Positions 45,909-56,514 are shown, numbered from the stretch's first letter. The stretch: DNA of 64,000 nt from Lodderomyces elongisporus (GCF_030384665.1 NC_083674.1:2542001-2606000); one strand, 5' to 3'. Notes: generated by a model not told the origin, from the sequence alone. Numbers and translations are program-made.

Positions 45909-47120
45909 TCAGTCAAGGGGTACAAGACATGTTGTACACATTAATGATGTAAAATTCCACACTCCATGGATGCAACTCGTCAAGAAATTTTCAGAGCCAT
46001 CAACCAAGTCTCTTACATTATCATCGAATGAGTTGATGATTTCTCTACGTGTATCTATCTCTTCGACCAAGTTAGTGTGTTCTAGAGGCAGCTTTTCGTA
46101 GTTGAGAAAATACTCGTTTATTGGTATTCCTCGTGGTGTATACACGTTTTCAGCATTTTGAGTGTGTGGAACTGTAGGAGGACAAGATGGACTCCCAGTA
46201 GTAAGAAAATTTCTTGTTATGCTATTCTGTTCCAAGTCTGGAGCTAAAGGGGCTGCGAAATCCGAATTAAGCGGCTGTTTTGGAATCTGCGGAGGCTCGA
46301 CCAACGATTTCTTGAACCAACTAGTGATGTTATTTGTTATGTTCTCCAATGCTGTCTTTTTCTCTTTTCCATAATCATCTTGTTGATAAGGATGCATACT
46401 ATTCATGATGGCTTCGTTGTTGTGCTGCGATGCAGATGGTCTGAAACGGGCGTACCTGTTTTCTACAAACTGCGTAAAAGTATCATTTCCTCTCGAGCGA
46501 CCTGATTCAATTCTATTTCGAATATGTTGTAATTGTAATTCATTATTAGGAAGAAGTGGGAGGGGATGACGACGGGGATGACGACGGTGATGGCGACGTG
46601 GAAAAAGTACGTCTTCGTCGGTGACTACATATATTGGTTCATGAGGTGAGGTGATTTCATCAGTTGGCAAAGGATCCAGCTCATGTATTAATGGTAACGG
46701 CGTAATAGATGAAGAGCGGTGTGGTGCATTTATTGCTATACGCGAATTCAGTATTTGATTAGGGCTATCAAAAGTGCTTAAAACAGCTCGTGGAAGAACC
46801 TGTATAGTGTGAGAATGATTGCCGTTGCCTGAAACAGTTTGAATGTAATTATAGTTGTTTGTTTTTGTTTTTTTTGTTATTGGCGTTGGTGTTGGTGTAG
46901 ATGTTGGTGTAGTGCGGTAGACAGGGGTCAATCGATGTAATTCTAGTGATTGACAATATTCAAAACTATATGTGTGTGACAATGATGGCGGTATTGATGA
47001 ATCAAGAGAAACATTTTGTGGAGCAGTTTGCGAAACAAAGTTTCCTTGATAAATTGAAACATCAACATGATTAACCCCATTCAAAGTTGGACAAGGTTCC
47101 ATCATTGCAATGCCAACCAT
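45909..47120 (-). CDS. Uncharacterised 403-residue protein
   Basis: I do not recognise this protein. It opens with an ATG (47120) and runs 403 codons without interruption, which is long for chance in AT-rich DNA. Its composition is protein-like rather than repeat-driven. Visible features are a Thr-Pro repeat (TSTPTPTPITKK, about residues 72-83), a His/Arg block (PRRHHRRHPRRHP, about 172-184), and a mixed-charge C-terminal third. That third contains NEYFLNYEKLPLEHTNLVEE and EEIDTRREIINSFDDNVRD, possibly helical. The tail is short and Cys-containing (CIHGVWNFTSLMCTTCLVP). There is no clear signal peptide or membrane helix. It is convergent with VMA1. Likely a fast-evolving clade-specific gene; no function is proposed. 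Confidence 0.72.
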   Translation of the reverse strand: MVGIAMMEPCPTLNGVNHVDVSIYQGNFVSQTAPQNVSLDSSIPPSLSHTYSFEYCQSLELHRLTPVYRTTPTSTPTPTPITKKTKTNNYNYIQTVSGNGNHSHTIQVLPRAVLSTFDSPNQILNSRIAINAPHRSSSITPLPLIHELDPLPTDEITSPHEPIYVVTDEDVLFPRRHHRRHPRRHPLPLLPNNELQLQHIRNRIESGRSRGNDTFTQFVENRYARFRPSASQHNNEAIMNSMHPYQQDDYGKEKKTALENITNNITSWFKKSLVEPPQIPKQPLNSDFAAPLAPDLEQNSITRNFLTTGSPSCPPTVPHTQNAENVYTPRGIPINEYFLNYEKLPLEHTNLVEEIDTRREIINSFDDNVRDLVDGSENFLTSCIHGVWNFTSLMCTTCLVPLD

Positions 47121-48213
47121 TTAAATGCCTTTATTAAATTCAAATGCTAGAGTCTTGGTCAAAAGCATAAAAAAATAAAAAAGAAAAAGAATATGGAAAT
47201 TGTTTTTGTAGAGATAAAGACAAACTACGTATCAAATAGATATGCGATTTATGTTATATGGACGTACATTTCGTAAATGTTAAAAACTTTATGTAGCGAG
47301 ATAGACCAAAAAGATATACTGTCCCAAGTTGAAAACTTTCTCAAAATAATAAACCAAATGATGTGAGCTTTTCCAAATAGCTCGTCTATTCTCAAAAAAA
47401 ACCTAAAAACCAAAATAACCAGCATTAATTCCTTTAATCATCTCTCCATGCTGCAGCATCAACAACACCAACATCAATTCGACGCAAGCATTGTTGATGT
47501 GAAGGGAAAAAAATAATATTTTCATAGCGCAACACTGACTGGCTTTAAAAAAAATTTTCATTCCAATTGATTCATTCTGATGAAAAAAACCCTCTCCTCA
47601 GAACGGCGAGCTGTCCAATTACTTTGATCTAGCTCTAACCTTCCGTCTCTTTCTTTTCAATCTTCTGACTCTCTTTTTTCTCCACTTATCTCTCATATTG
47701 AAATAACTGAACTTGTAGAGAAAAAGAAGAAAGGAAAAAAAAAGGGAAAAGGAAAGAAGAAAAAAGAAGGAAAGAAAGAAAGAGAGAAGATAAATAGAAG
47801 ATTAGAACAGGATTAAGTATGAGACTTTTTAAAGTGAGTGTACTTTTTTTTTTGGCCATCTACCGTGCGCACCCAGGGTCAACAAACTTAATTGAGCGAA
47901 ATGGCGAGAGCAAACGGATTGATCACGCACGAAATGGTGCGGGGAGAGAGTATTTGGAGGTCGCAGTACACTACCGCCTTCCAAAAATAGCAATGCCCTC
48001 TTTTTATAGTTTTGCACGTGACAAACATAGCATGGAAATGATCACGTATTATATTAGTGCGCACCTGCACTTTATCAGGTATTTCCAAAGACGATCCTAG
48101 CTATTAAGAAGATCCACAATGTAACTGATGATTGCCGACTCGTCTAATCTTATTACTTTTTTTTGACTGATTTTGGTTGATTTTGGCTATTTACTCTATT
48201 CGCTTACATCTAA
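47121..48213. other. Intergenic region upstream of the uncharacterised gene
   Basis: About 1.1 kb with a purine-rich stretch of AAAGAAGG units (about 47719-47795). A 93-codon plus-strand open frame starts at 47819 but lacks support. One CACGTGAC is listed separately. No other structure. Confidence 0.7.
48015..48022 (+). promoter_or_regulatory. CACGTGAC, Cbf1-type E-box
   Basis: Full Cbf1-type motif between the two minus-strand genes, about 900 bp upstream of the uncharacterised gene start. Confidence 0.3.
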
Positions 48214-49560
48214 CTATTCTACTTGATCATCCATTTTCAATTGCTTTCCTAATCTCTTTGTCTCTTGATGCAACGCTTTCATCAATTCGTCCTTGACGTA
48301 ATTGTCCATATCCATCTTTGCTGTCAACTCTTCAATAACATCTTTGGTAATGACCATTGCTTCGTCGTCACCGTCATAGTCTTTACTCAACCTCTGCAAC
48401 ACTTCACTGGGTGCATTCTTTTTGTAAATGTCGTCAACCACTTTGAGCGGCTTGAAATTCAAATGTGCAGTGTCTAATGTTGCTACACTTTTCTCGCTAT
48501 AATCCTGTCCATTTGCGTGTTCCAACAAGTAATCCAAATTGCGGATGCCATATAATGCTTTGATATGACAGTATAGTCTATATGCAACATAGAATCCGGG
48601 AACGTTGGGCACAACGGGGACTAATGCAAATGGTAATGTGATGGGTATACCAATAGCACATATTATGGCCCATTTCTTTTCGTGTTCAAGGCCATGATCT
48701 CTAAACTCTTGAAGTTCCTCACGAATAGTTGACGGCGATTGGAATTGCGGGTGATATAATGGGATAGGTTTTAATTGATTAGTTGGAATATCAAGATTTT
48801 GGACTTCGGATTGTACAATCACCGTGGGTCTGGGATTTACTCCTTCATTCTTTGCAGATTGGCTAGATATTTCAGACGCCCTAGCTGTCTCAATATCTGT
48901 TTTAGTGTCACCCGTGCTCTTGCTCTGAATAACGTTACCATCCTCGATCTCATTCTTGTTCTTGTTCTTGTTCTTGTTCTTGTTCTTGTTTTCTTTCTCG
49001 TTCTCGTTCTCGTTCTCGTTCTCACTCTTTTTAGTTGGTTTAATCAAGTGTAGACTTTCCTCGTTAATCTCTCTGATCATTGCATTCTTATTAGGAAACG
49101 AACGTAGACATGATTCCTTGTACGGTATTGTATCTAATAGCTGTTTGATAAAATGCGTTATTTTAATGTTGATCTTCAGCTTTGACGTAGTGAGCTTATT
49201 CCACCCTTTCGTCGCGAGGTTAACCAACTTAGCCTCAATTTTGGTCACCAATTCAATTTTTGATGCTTGAGTCTTGGACAATATGCCTGGTCTATGATTG
49301 CAATAAATAAATGATTGTTTTGTGGTTATCGGAAGCGAAATTACAAATATCGAGTTCTTATCGAGTAACACAGGTGTTGAAGTTGTGAGAACTGCCGAAG
49401 AATTTGACCCTATTTGTGGCGTTTGAGTCGAATGTGGGGGTAATGCATTAGAAGTATCATTTTTTGAGGACGGTTGAAAAGTGGATTGAAATCGCAAGGA
49501 CACTTTCACTATTCTTTGTTGGTAAACTCTAGTGCTATTCCATCTTGCCAACCCTAACAT
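48214..49560 (-). CDS. Mitochondrial K+/H+ exchange-related protein (YDL183C-like)
   Basis: A 448-residue protein with a presequence-like N-terminus (MLGLARWNSTRVYQQRIVKV, basic and Ser-containing). The conserved C-terminal half resembles the fungal family of S. cerevisiae YDL183C, a mitochondrial inner-membrane protein linked to K+/H+ exchange and to Mdm38/Letm1 function. Family text includes FIYCNHRPGILSKTQ, KGWNKLTTSKLKINIKI, and a hydrophobic segment (WAIICAIGIPITLPFALVPV) followed by NVPGFYVAYRLYCHIKALYG. A linker of about 70 residues contains an ENENEKENKNKNKN run, a microsatellite expansion. It starts at the first ATG, 49560. Family assignment is by memory of motifs, so moderately confident; mitochondrial location is inferred. 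Confidence 0.78.
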   Translation of the reverse strand: MLGLARWNSTRVYQQRIVKVSLRFQSTFQPSSKNDTSNALPPHSTQTPQIGSNSSAVLTTSTPVLLDKNSIFVISLPITTKQSFIYCNHRPGILSKTQASKIELVTKIEAKLVNLATKGWNKLTTSKLKINIKITHFIKQLLDTIPYKESCLRSFPNKNAMIREINEESLHLIKPTKKSENENENENEKENKNKNKNKNKNKNEIEDGNVIQSKSTGDTKTDIETARASEISSQSAKNEGVNPRPTVIVQSEVQNLDIPTNQLKPIPLYHPQFQSPSTIREELQEFRDHGLEHEKKWAIICAIGIPITLPFALVPVVPNVPGFYVAYRLYCHIKALYGIRNLDYLLEHANGQDYSEKSVATLDTAHLNFKPLKVVDDIYKKNAPSEVLQRLSKDYDGDDEAMVITKDVIEELTAKMDMDNYVKDELMKALHQETKRLGKQLKMDDQVE

Positions 49561-50307
49561 AATGTTTGCTTTCCAAATGGTGTTGAAGGTGGCATCAGAG
49601 GTGGATTTTCGAAATTGCCATCTTGTTGATAAACTTTAACTCTGGCAACTTCAGTTGCTACTATCATGCTGTCACTACCACTTTGGGCTGAGTCAAGTAA
49701 AATGTTACACAAAATGGATTCTGACGTCTATGAATATATGAATATATTTATGTATGTATGTTGGTATGTATGTATGTATATTATTTCATGTTTCCCTTTC
49801 TTTTTTTTTTCAAAAGAGAAAAAATAAAAAATTTGAGGCTTCTCCAGATTTCCAATAGCATAAGAAACGAAAGCACTAGAAGATAAAGATACAAAAAAAA
49901 AAGAAAGATAATGAAAGGAAGAAGTGGTGAAAAAATTGATTTGGAATTTTTTACAATCTTTAAATTAAAGAAAAATTAAATATAACAACTTTCGAACTTG
50001 CCTTTTTGTTTGATATTACTTCGATGTCACAATATGTATAGAATTATAAAGCATGAACCATCTTTTTTTTGCTTACTGCCGTTGTAGCGTTTTTTTAAAC
50101 TTCATCGAGTACATTTTTTTTGCTTTGCATTAGAGGATTGTAAAACGCGACAAGAAATGTTTAGTGGAAGCACATGCAATGGATTGTGGTCTTCCTATAT
50201 ATATTGCACAACCATGTAAGAGATCTATGAAAAAGCGTTCAACGTTTGCTTGCAATTTTACTTTCGATTCTCTCTACAGAAAGAGATAAAGAAGAAAATA
50301 CAAATGG

Positions 50308-50315
50308 CACGTGAC
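50308..50315 (+). promoter_or_regulatory. CACGTGAC, Cbf1-type E-box
   Basis: Full Cbf1-type motif about 750 bp upstream of the YDL183C-like gene. Confidence 0.3.
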
Positions 50316-50902
50316 TTATTTGTGCATGCTGGAAGTGAAGACACCACATATTCACTGCATTTGCTTGTAAACATTTGTTTGGAACTTGTAATATTCATTT
50401 GAAACGTCTTTTTGTTGAACATACGTAAAGGGTTTGTAAGCAACTGATTGCTTCTATAACTCCTTTTGTCCAATTTTATATTTCAGGTTCGTATCTCTAT
50501 TGTTACTTTTCTTTACATTTGAACAAATTCATAGTTGTTTTTTTTATTATTATTTAATTATAAAATGATACCAAAAAACCTGAAAACCTGAAAAACTGAA
50601 AAACTGAAAAACTGAAAAACTCAAAAATAAATAGTTCATGTATATTCATACAAAGTCTACACGAATCAAAAAGAAAGAACAAATGTTTTAAGTTATGTGT
50701 TCTAGTATAAGTTTTTTGAGTACCTTTTTAATCAACCTTTGTTGTACCTTAACAAAGTGAGAAATTGTTGAAAAAGGACTATGGCCATGTATGCCCAATC
50801 TTGAAGTGCTGCTGCGTGAGAATATCCCAGACTTGAATGGTGCAAAATAAACAAAATAATGACACAAAGATGACACCCTATTTCTGGAGCAACATAACAA
50901 TA

Positions 50903-50981
50903 ACACACACACAGAGACACAGACACAGAGACACATCACACACAGACACATCACACACAGACACATCACACACACACACAT
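50903..50981 (+). repeat. CA-rich minisatellite with ACAGAC/ACATCAC units
   Basis: About 79 bp of CACACA interrupted by regular GAC and ATC insertions, for example CACACAGACACAT repeated. Confidence 0.9.
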
Positions 50982-51227
50982 GTTGAGAGGTAAAATTACG
51001 AGCTCGTGTAAATTCATTGGTGGTAGTAGTTTCAAGGGCCTCACGCTCAATCTCACTACTCATTGTTGTATATTAAAGTTCTTGTTCGTTAATTCTATAT
51101 CTAAAGTTTTCATTCATAAGGAGATATTTCTGTCTCCCTATATAGTCGAACGTCTTCTCAGTTCAACATATTGTTTGTTATTATTGTTAGTTATTATTGT
51201 TAGTTCACAACACAGTTGAGGGGTTAA

Positions 51228-51286
51228 ACATCAAGTTACCTTATGATGTATTTGTTAGTTCTCCACATCAAGTTACCTTATGATGT
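51228..51286 (+). repeat. Direct repeat of a 22-mer (two copies)
   Basis: ACATCAAGTTACCTTATGAT followed by GT occurs at 51228-51249 and 51265-51286, period 37, each followed by a TTTGTTA stretch. Each copy also contains the partial dyad ACATCA...TGATGT, so a single copy can fold on itself. Confidence 0.9.
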
Positions 51287-51425
51287 TATTTGTTAACTAA
51301 TTATTATATTAACCCCACAATACTTTTTATTGGGTTACTATAATGATTTTGGCAAGTGTCTCGCCTACTATTACTAATTAATGATGTGCTCGTCACTTTG
51401 ATTATATTGTACAGTTACTAACTTC

Positions 51426-51687
51426 AACAACACACACACACACAACACACACACACACAACACACACACACACAACACACACACACACAACACACACACA
51501 CACACAACACACACACACACAACACACACACACACAACACACACACACACAACACACAACACACACACACAACACATCACACACACACACATCACACAAC
51601 ACACACAACACACACATACACATCACACACACATACACATCACACACACATACACATCACACACATACACATCACACACAGACACAT
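51426..51687 (+). repeat. Large CA minisatellite, higher-order units of about 16 bp
   Basis: About 260 bp of alternating AC with AAC interruptions every 14-18 bp, then ATACACATCAC units at the right end. It lies about 210-470 bp upstream of SRF1. Confidence 0.93.
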
Positions 51688-51896
51688 AAGATCTGGTATC
51701 AAAAATTATTATTAGCAGCTACCTTTGGAAACCTTTGCCAATCTCAAACAAAAAAAACCTTTTAGGAAAAATATAAATATTCAAGAGAAATCCCTCAAAG
51801 TAGTCAAAAGCTTCCAGACATCAAACACTACAGGCCGTGAGCTCAAACGCTTCTACCTAATATCAAAACAATAGACAGATTGTTATAATCTTTACA

Positions 51897-53006
51897 ATGT
51901 CTGCACCAACACAACATAATCCGTTTCAAAGAAATGGTAACAGTTCTGGCTACAGCAATGGAGATGGTAGTGATAATGCAGGTAACCAAAAGCACCATCG
52001 ATCCAATAATCAATTTGATATTCAAAACTTTAACGGGAACCATCAGCACAGCACCTATAGTCACCACCCAAACACCGTTCCTCCATACGTGCTCGACGCT
52101 ATATCCAAAAACCCTCCAGAAAACATCGATCCTGCGAAAAAGGAAGATGATACATACCTCAAATCCATTAAACATTCGTGGTACACGTTTATGCAAAATA
52201 TCAAAGTTGCCACAACCTATCCGCAAAACATGATTTCACACGGTACAGAACACATTGATAGATACGACTTGGATTCGCCATGGAATGGAGAAGACCGATT
52301 GAATGAGATTTATCTGAATGATGCACGATATCATGGAGAAAAGGTCAAGCGCAAAGGATTTTTCAGTATGTTCCAGGGAACCAAGGATGCTGGTGAACAC
52401 GACACCAAAATTAAGAGGTCTGCTGGATATTGGATGAAGACAGAGAACCGATCACAGCTCAAACCAATGTTGAAAAAAGTTTTCATGTTCAATCCACTTG
52501 TCCCCTTAATGTTGCGTATTATCACTTTGATCTTTTGTGTCGCTGCATTGGCCTTAGCGTGCTCCATCTTCATCTTCAGCAAGAGCCAATACAATGGACA
52601 TTCAGTTGATCAACAAGCCAGTACAATTATGGCAATCGTTGTGCAATCATGTGCATTGGTCTATGTCATTTACATTGCATATGACGAGTATGCTGGTAAA
52701 CCTTTGGGTTTGCGAGAACCAATGAGTAAATTGGGACTTGTATTGTTAGACTTGTTGTTTATAATCTTTTCATCGGCAAACCTTTCTTTGGCATTCAATA
52801 CCTTATTTGATGACCAATGGGTCTGTGAAATTTACCGTAATCCCGACGGTACAGAGAACGTTGAAGGGTTGTTTCCCATTGTGAGCTCAATATGCCGAAG
52901 ACAGCGAGCTTTAGCAAGTTTCCTATTTGTGGTCTTGGTGACGTGGGTCTTGACATTTACTATTAGCTTGTTACGGGTGATAGATAGAGTTAATGCACCT
53001 AAATAG
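51897..53006 (+). CDS. SRF1: Regulator of phospholipase D, Srf1-like
   Basis: A 369-residue membrane protein. The conserved region resembles S. cerevisiae Srf1, which activates phospholipase D (Spo14) in mitotic cells. Landmarks are NTVPPYVLDA (about residues 59-68), the middle SPWNGEDRLNEI, and a C-terminal block of about four membrane helices containing QQASTIMAIVVQSCALVYV, IYIAYDEYAGKPLGLREP, LVLLDLLFIIFSSANLSLAF and NTLFDDQWVCE. The last helix precedes a short basic tail. The N-terminus is hydrophilic and Asn/His-rich. It starts at the first ATG, 51897. A large CA minisatellite lies in its promoter. Identification rests on remembered Srf1 motifs, which match well through the membrane region. 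Confidence 0.88.
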   Translation: MSAPTQHNPFQRNGNSSGYSNGDGSDNAGNQKHHRSNNQFDIQNFNGNHQHSTYSHHPNTVPPYVLDAISKNPPENIDPAKKEDDTYLKSIKHSWYTFMQNIKVATTYPQNMISHGTEHIDRYDLDSPWNGEDRLNEIYLNDARYHGEKVKRKGFFSMFQGTKDAGEHDTKIKRSAGYWMKTENRSQLKPMLKKVFMFNPLVPLMLRIITLIFCVAALALACSIFIFSKSQYNGHSVDQQASTIMAIVVQSCALVYVIYIAYDEYAGKPLGLREPMSKLGLVLLDLLFIIFSSANLSLAFNTLFDDQWVCEIYRNPDGTENVEGLFPIVSSICRRQRALASFLFVVLVTWVLTFTISLLRVIDRVNAPK

Positions 53007-53652
53007 AGTGTTTAGTACGCGTAATACAAATTTTTTCAAAGAAGAACAAAAAAAAAGAAAAGAGCATAATAAAAAGACGCTATGTAGAAAGATGCATAAA
53101 TACATTAATTAATCTCGCTAATTTTCGTGATAATCTCTTCTGAGTTATATATATATATATATATTTATATATATGTATTATTTTTTCGTATTAATTTCCG
53201 GCTCTAACCCATTTACTCATCCATATTCATATTTTTGTTCTTGTGTCTCAATTCATGTCTCGTTGTTGTTTAATTTTCATTTTATTTGATATTGGCAATA
53301 AATCTGTGTATTTGTTTGGAGGTTTTTGGGACTACTTTGATCGGTGTGTATGCATTTGTGTATGGAGTTTGGTGCGAGAAAAAGTGAAGATGTTTAAAAA
53401 GGGGAAAGCAAATAAAACAACAGAAGAGAGCGAACTGATGTATTTACTCAGAAATCAAGTGAGCTCTCCCAAAAAAAAAGAGGAAAAAAAGTTCGATCTG
53501 AGCTATACTCGATTGCCCCTTGCGAATATTAAGCAGCCATTCACTTCTATAATCATCACCACAACCATCACCACAACCAGCATAAGCAGCATAATCACCA
53601 TCGCCACCTGTGCAACCACCTTGATCATATATTTCCTATTTTCACTCACACT
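53007..53652. other. Intergenic region, SRF1 to CDC53
   Basis: About 650 bp with (TA)n tracts (about 53147-53174) and CACAACC/CATCACC units just before CDC53. A non-ATG open frame spans much of it and overlaps the CDC53 start in another frame; it is not supported as a gene. Confidence 0.7.
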
Positions 53653-55986
53653 ATGGCTTCTACACTCCCAGCGTTCACAGACCTCAATGCTACATGGACA
53701 TTCATCCAACCTGGACTTGAGTTTATACTTGGTGCGCAAAATGACCAAGGCGTGACGTCAACCATGTACATGAACTGTTACACTGCGGTCTACAATTATT
53801 GTGTTAACAAGTCACGCCGTGGCTCTACCCCAGCGTCAATTGCAAGTAACACAGAGAACAACTCCTACTCTCTTGCTGGCGCTGAGATATATAATAAGCT
53901 CGATGTGTATTTAGTCCAGTTTATTCGCAATTTGAAGAAAACCCCACAAGAATCTTTTTTGGAGTTTTACGTACGCAAATGGACGAGGTTCACCATTGGT
54001 GCAGTATACATGAATAATGTATTTGATTACATGAATAGATACTGGGTCCAGAAGGAGAGATCGGACGGAAGAAAAGATGTGTTTGATGTTAATACATTAT
54101 CATTAATTAAATGGAGAAACGAAATGTTTCAACCAAATGAAGAAGTCCTAGTTAGTCAAATCTTGGATTTGATTGAAAAGCAAAGGAACCATCGTATTGT
54201 GGATGCCAACCTCATTTCGACTGCAATTAAGTCACTAGTATTCTTGAGCATCGATATTCAGGATTTGAAAAAGCCCAATTTGATCATTTACGTCAATTCA
54301 TTTGAAAAACCCTTTTTGGAGGCAACCATGAAATACTATGTCAATGAAAGTTCAGAATACTTGGCTCACCACAATGTTGTGGATTACATGAAAAAATGCG
54401 AGACAAGATTAACAGAAGAAATTAGTAGAGCAAACACGTATTTGGAAGACCATTCAAAGAAGGCATTTGTTGATATTTTGAACCAAGCAATGATTGAAAA
54501 CCATGCACAAGAGATGTACGAGCAATTCATCGTGTTATTGGAACAAAAGCAAACGGAGCATATCCAGCGAATGTACAAATTGTTATCGCGTGTGCCCAAG
54601 ACACTTGATCCATTGGCCAGCGCACTAGAAGAATATATCAAAAAGGAGGCAAATTCAGCGTTAGAGGAGTTGAAGAACCAAACCGAGATGGAAATTAAGG
54701 AAGGAAAGAGGAAACCTGGTGCAGGTGTTGAGCCTAAACAATATGTAAACACGTTGATTGCTATATACAATCAATTTAACGAGGTTGTTGTGCAAGCATT
54801 TAATAAGGACACCAAGTTCATTAGATCATTGGACAATGCATGTCGGTCGTTTGTCAATAATAATGTCATTGCAATAACCAAGCCAAGAGCACCAAGCAAG
54901 ACTCCCGAATTACTTGCCAAGTATGCCGATGGTTTCCTCAAGACTAGTGCAAAGGATTCTGACATTGTTGATATGAATGCAGACAATTTGATGATTGTGT
55001 TTAAATTTATTAATGATAAAGATACGTTTGAAGAGCACTACAGGCGATCTTTGGCCAAGCGGTTGATCAGTGGAACATGCAAGTCAGATGAACTTGAAGA
55101 AGGCGTAATACACAGACTTCAGGAAGAAAACTCTATCGAGTATACTTCGAAAATGACCAAGATGTTTTCCGATATGAAAGCTTCTGAGGAATTGAAACTT
55201 AAAGTGAAGGAGAAACTGAATCAGGCAGATAGTAGCAACGAGAGCAATAATGGATTGATTAAAGATTTCAATCCATTGGTTTTAGCTCAGAGTATGTGGC
55301 CTTTCCGTCATGTGCCAGATTACGATTTGAATGTAGCACCTGAATTGCAATCACCATTTGGACACTTGAAAGAAGTATACACGGAGCAACATAGCGGTAG
55401 ACAGTTGCAGTGGCTTTGGAACCATGGCCGTGCAGAATTAAAGGCTAATTTATCACGAAAGGGCAAGCCGCCATTTTCATTCACTGTGTCTAATGTTCAA
55501 TTAATGATTTTGTTTGCATTTAACAAGCAAAATAGTTATACTTTTAGACAATTGCACGAAATAGTGGGCACCAAAAAAGAGACATTCGAAGCACATCTTT
55601 TGCCATTTACCAAGTTCAAACTCATAGACCAATCCACCCCTTCCATTACCGATGATACTGTATTTACAATTGTTGAAGAATACAAGTCCAAGAAGCTCAA
55701 GGTAAATTTCATCAGTGCCATCAAAACCAATGAGGTGAGACAAGAAGAAGACGAGGCAAGCAAGGAGATTGACGAAGCTAGAAAGACTTATTTGCAAGCC
55801 TGTATTGTTCGGATAATGAAACTGAGGAAACAAATGAAGAATAATGAATTAATAAATGAGGTGCTTCCACAAACAAGCTCGAGGTTCAAGGCAAAAATTA
55901 TTGATGTCAAAAGAGTCATTGATCTGTTGATCGAGAAGGAATACTTGAAACGTTTGGATAATGAAACTTACGAGTATATAAGCTGA
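53653..55986 (+). CDS. CDC53: Cullin scaffold of SCF ubiquitin ligases
   Basis: A 777-residue cullin of the Cul1 class (S. cerevisiae Cdc53, 815 residues). It bridges Skp1/F-box proteins at its N-terminus and the RING subunit Hrt1 at its C-terminus. The N-terminal repeats begin ATWTFIQPGLEFIL and include MYMNCYTAVYNYC, the Skp1-contact helix. The cullin homology domain contains FKFINDKDTFEEHYRRSLAKRL and the IEYTSKMTKMFSDM motif. The winged-helix end has IVRIMKLRKQMKNNELI, whose first Lys matches the Rub1/Nedd8 modification site, and ends EKEYLKRLDNETYEYIS. The ATG at 53653 gives the expected N-terminus. A CTG codon in VIDLLIEKEYL would be Ser in this clade. Confidence 0.95.
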   Translation: MASTLPAFTDLNATWTFIQPGLEFILGAQNDQGVTSTMYMNCYTAVYNYCVNKSRRGSTPASIASNTENNSYSLAGAEIYNKLDVYLVQFIRNLKKTPQESFLEFYVRKWTRFTIGAVYMNNVFDYMNRYWVQKERSDGRKDVFDVNTLSLIKWRNEMFQPNEEVLVSQILDLIEKQRNHRIVDANLISTAIKSLVFLSIDIQDLKKPNLIIYVNSFEKPFLEATMKYYVNESSEYLAHHNVVDYMKKCETRLTEEISRANTYLEDHSKKAFVDILNQAMIENHAQEMYEQFIVLLEQKQTEHIQRMYKLLSRVPKTLDPLASALEEYIKKEANSALEELKNQTEMEIKEGKRKPGAGVEPKQYVNTLIAIYNQFNEVVVQAFNKDTKFIRSLDNACRSFVNNNVIAITKPRAPSKTPELLAKYADGFLKTSAKDSDIVDMNADNLMIVFKFINDKDTFEEHYRRSLAKRLISGTCKSDELEEGVIHRLQEENSIEYTSKMTKMFSDMKASEELKLKVKEKLNQADSSNESNNGLIKDFNPLVLAQSMWPFRHVPDYDLNVAPELQSPFGHLKEVYTEQHSGRQLQWLWNHGRAELKANLSRKGKPPFSFTVSNVQLMILFAFNKQNSYTFRQLHEIVGTKKETFEAHLLPFTKFKLIDQSTPSITDDTVFTIVEEYKSKKLKVNFISAIKTNEVRQEEDEASKEIDEARKTYLQACIVRIMKLRKQMKNNELINEVLPQTSSRFKAKIIDVKRVIDLLIEKEYLKRLDNETYEYIS

Positions 55987-56481
55987 TTTCGGTTGTATAG
56001 ATCTTGCCCTCTTCTTTTCCTACTTTCTATACTTTTTCCTTTTTCCTTTCTTTTTTCTTTTTTCTTTTTGGATTGTTGATTTGTTTCCTCGAGTCTAGTT
56101 TACTTTGAGTTTGGTCTAGTAAAGATAAGAATATATATTTCTGCATGATGATGAAAAAGAAAATAATTCTAAAAGCTTTTTTAAACTGTAGAAAGTTGAG
56201 AAGTAAACTCTTGTTTCCTTTCCTCTATTGTTTTTTTCATTTAATTTCATTTCCATTCCCATTTTTTTTTTCTCTTTTTCTATTTCAATGTTTTTTAAAT
56301 TCATGATTTTTTTCTAGTAGTGCTTTGTTTGTTATATAATTTTTTTAATATTTGAGACGGATGTATTCAGATTTTTAGTTTAGTTTGGTTTGCGGAGATA
56401 AATTCAATATTAGTTGCGGAAATAACACGGAAATGTACGGCTTTAAGATACCTGAAACTTGCTCCAACAATATTAATAATA

Positions 56482-56514
<33 letters not shown>

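Larger units (their letters stand above)
49561..51896. other. Divergent repeat-rich region between the YDL183C-like gene and SRF1
   Basis: About 2.3 kb with no supported gene. It contains GTAT units (about 49752-49780), TGAAAAAC units (about 50578-50620), two CA-rich minisatellites (50903-50981 and 51426-51687), and a duplicated 22-mer (51228-51286). Cys/Val-rich and Thr/His-rich open frames here are only translations of the repeats. Confidence 0.75.

Noticed and set aside
47819..48100. 93-codon plus-strand frame with a signal-peptide-like start
   Set aside because: Only the first 20 residues look hydrophobic; the rest is not protein-like. It lies in a promoter region, and nothing else supports it.
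51374..51647. Cys/Val-repeat open frames, and the idea of a CRISPR-like array
   Set aside because: Simple CA minisatellite with no unique spacers; eukaryotic context rules out CRISPR.
53243..53755. 170-codon frame overlapping the CDC53 start
   Set aside because: Different frame from the cullin, non-ATG start, Ile/Thr repeats from CATCACC units; at most an upstream leader frame.
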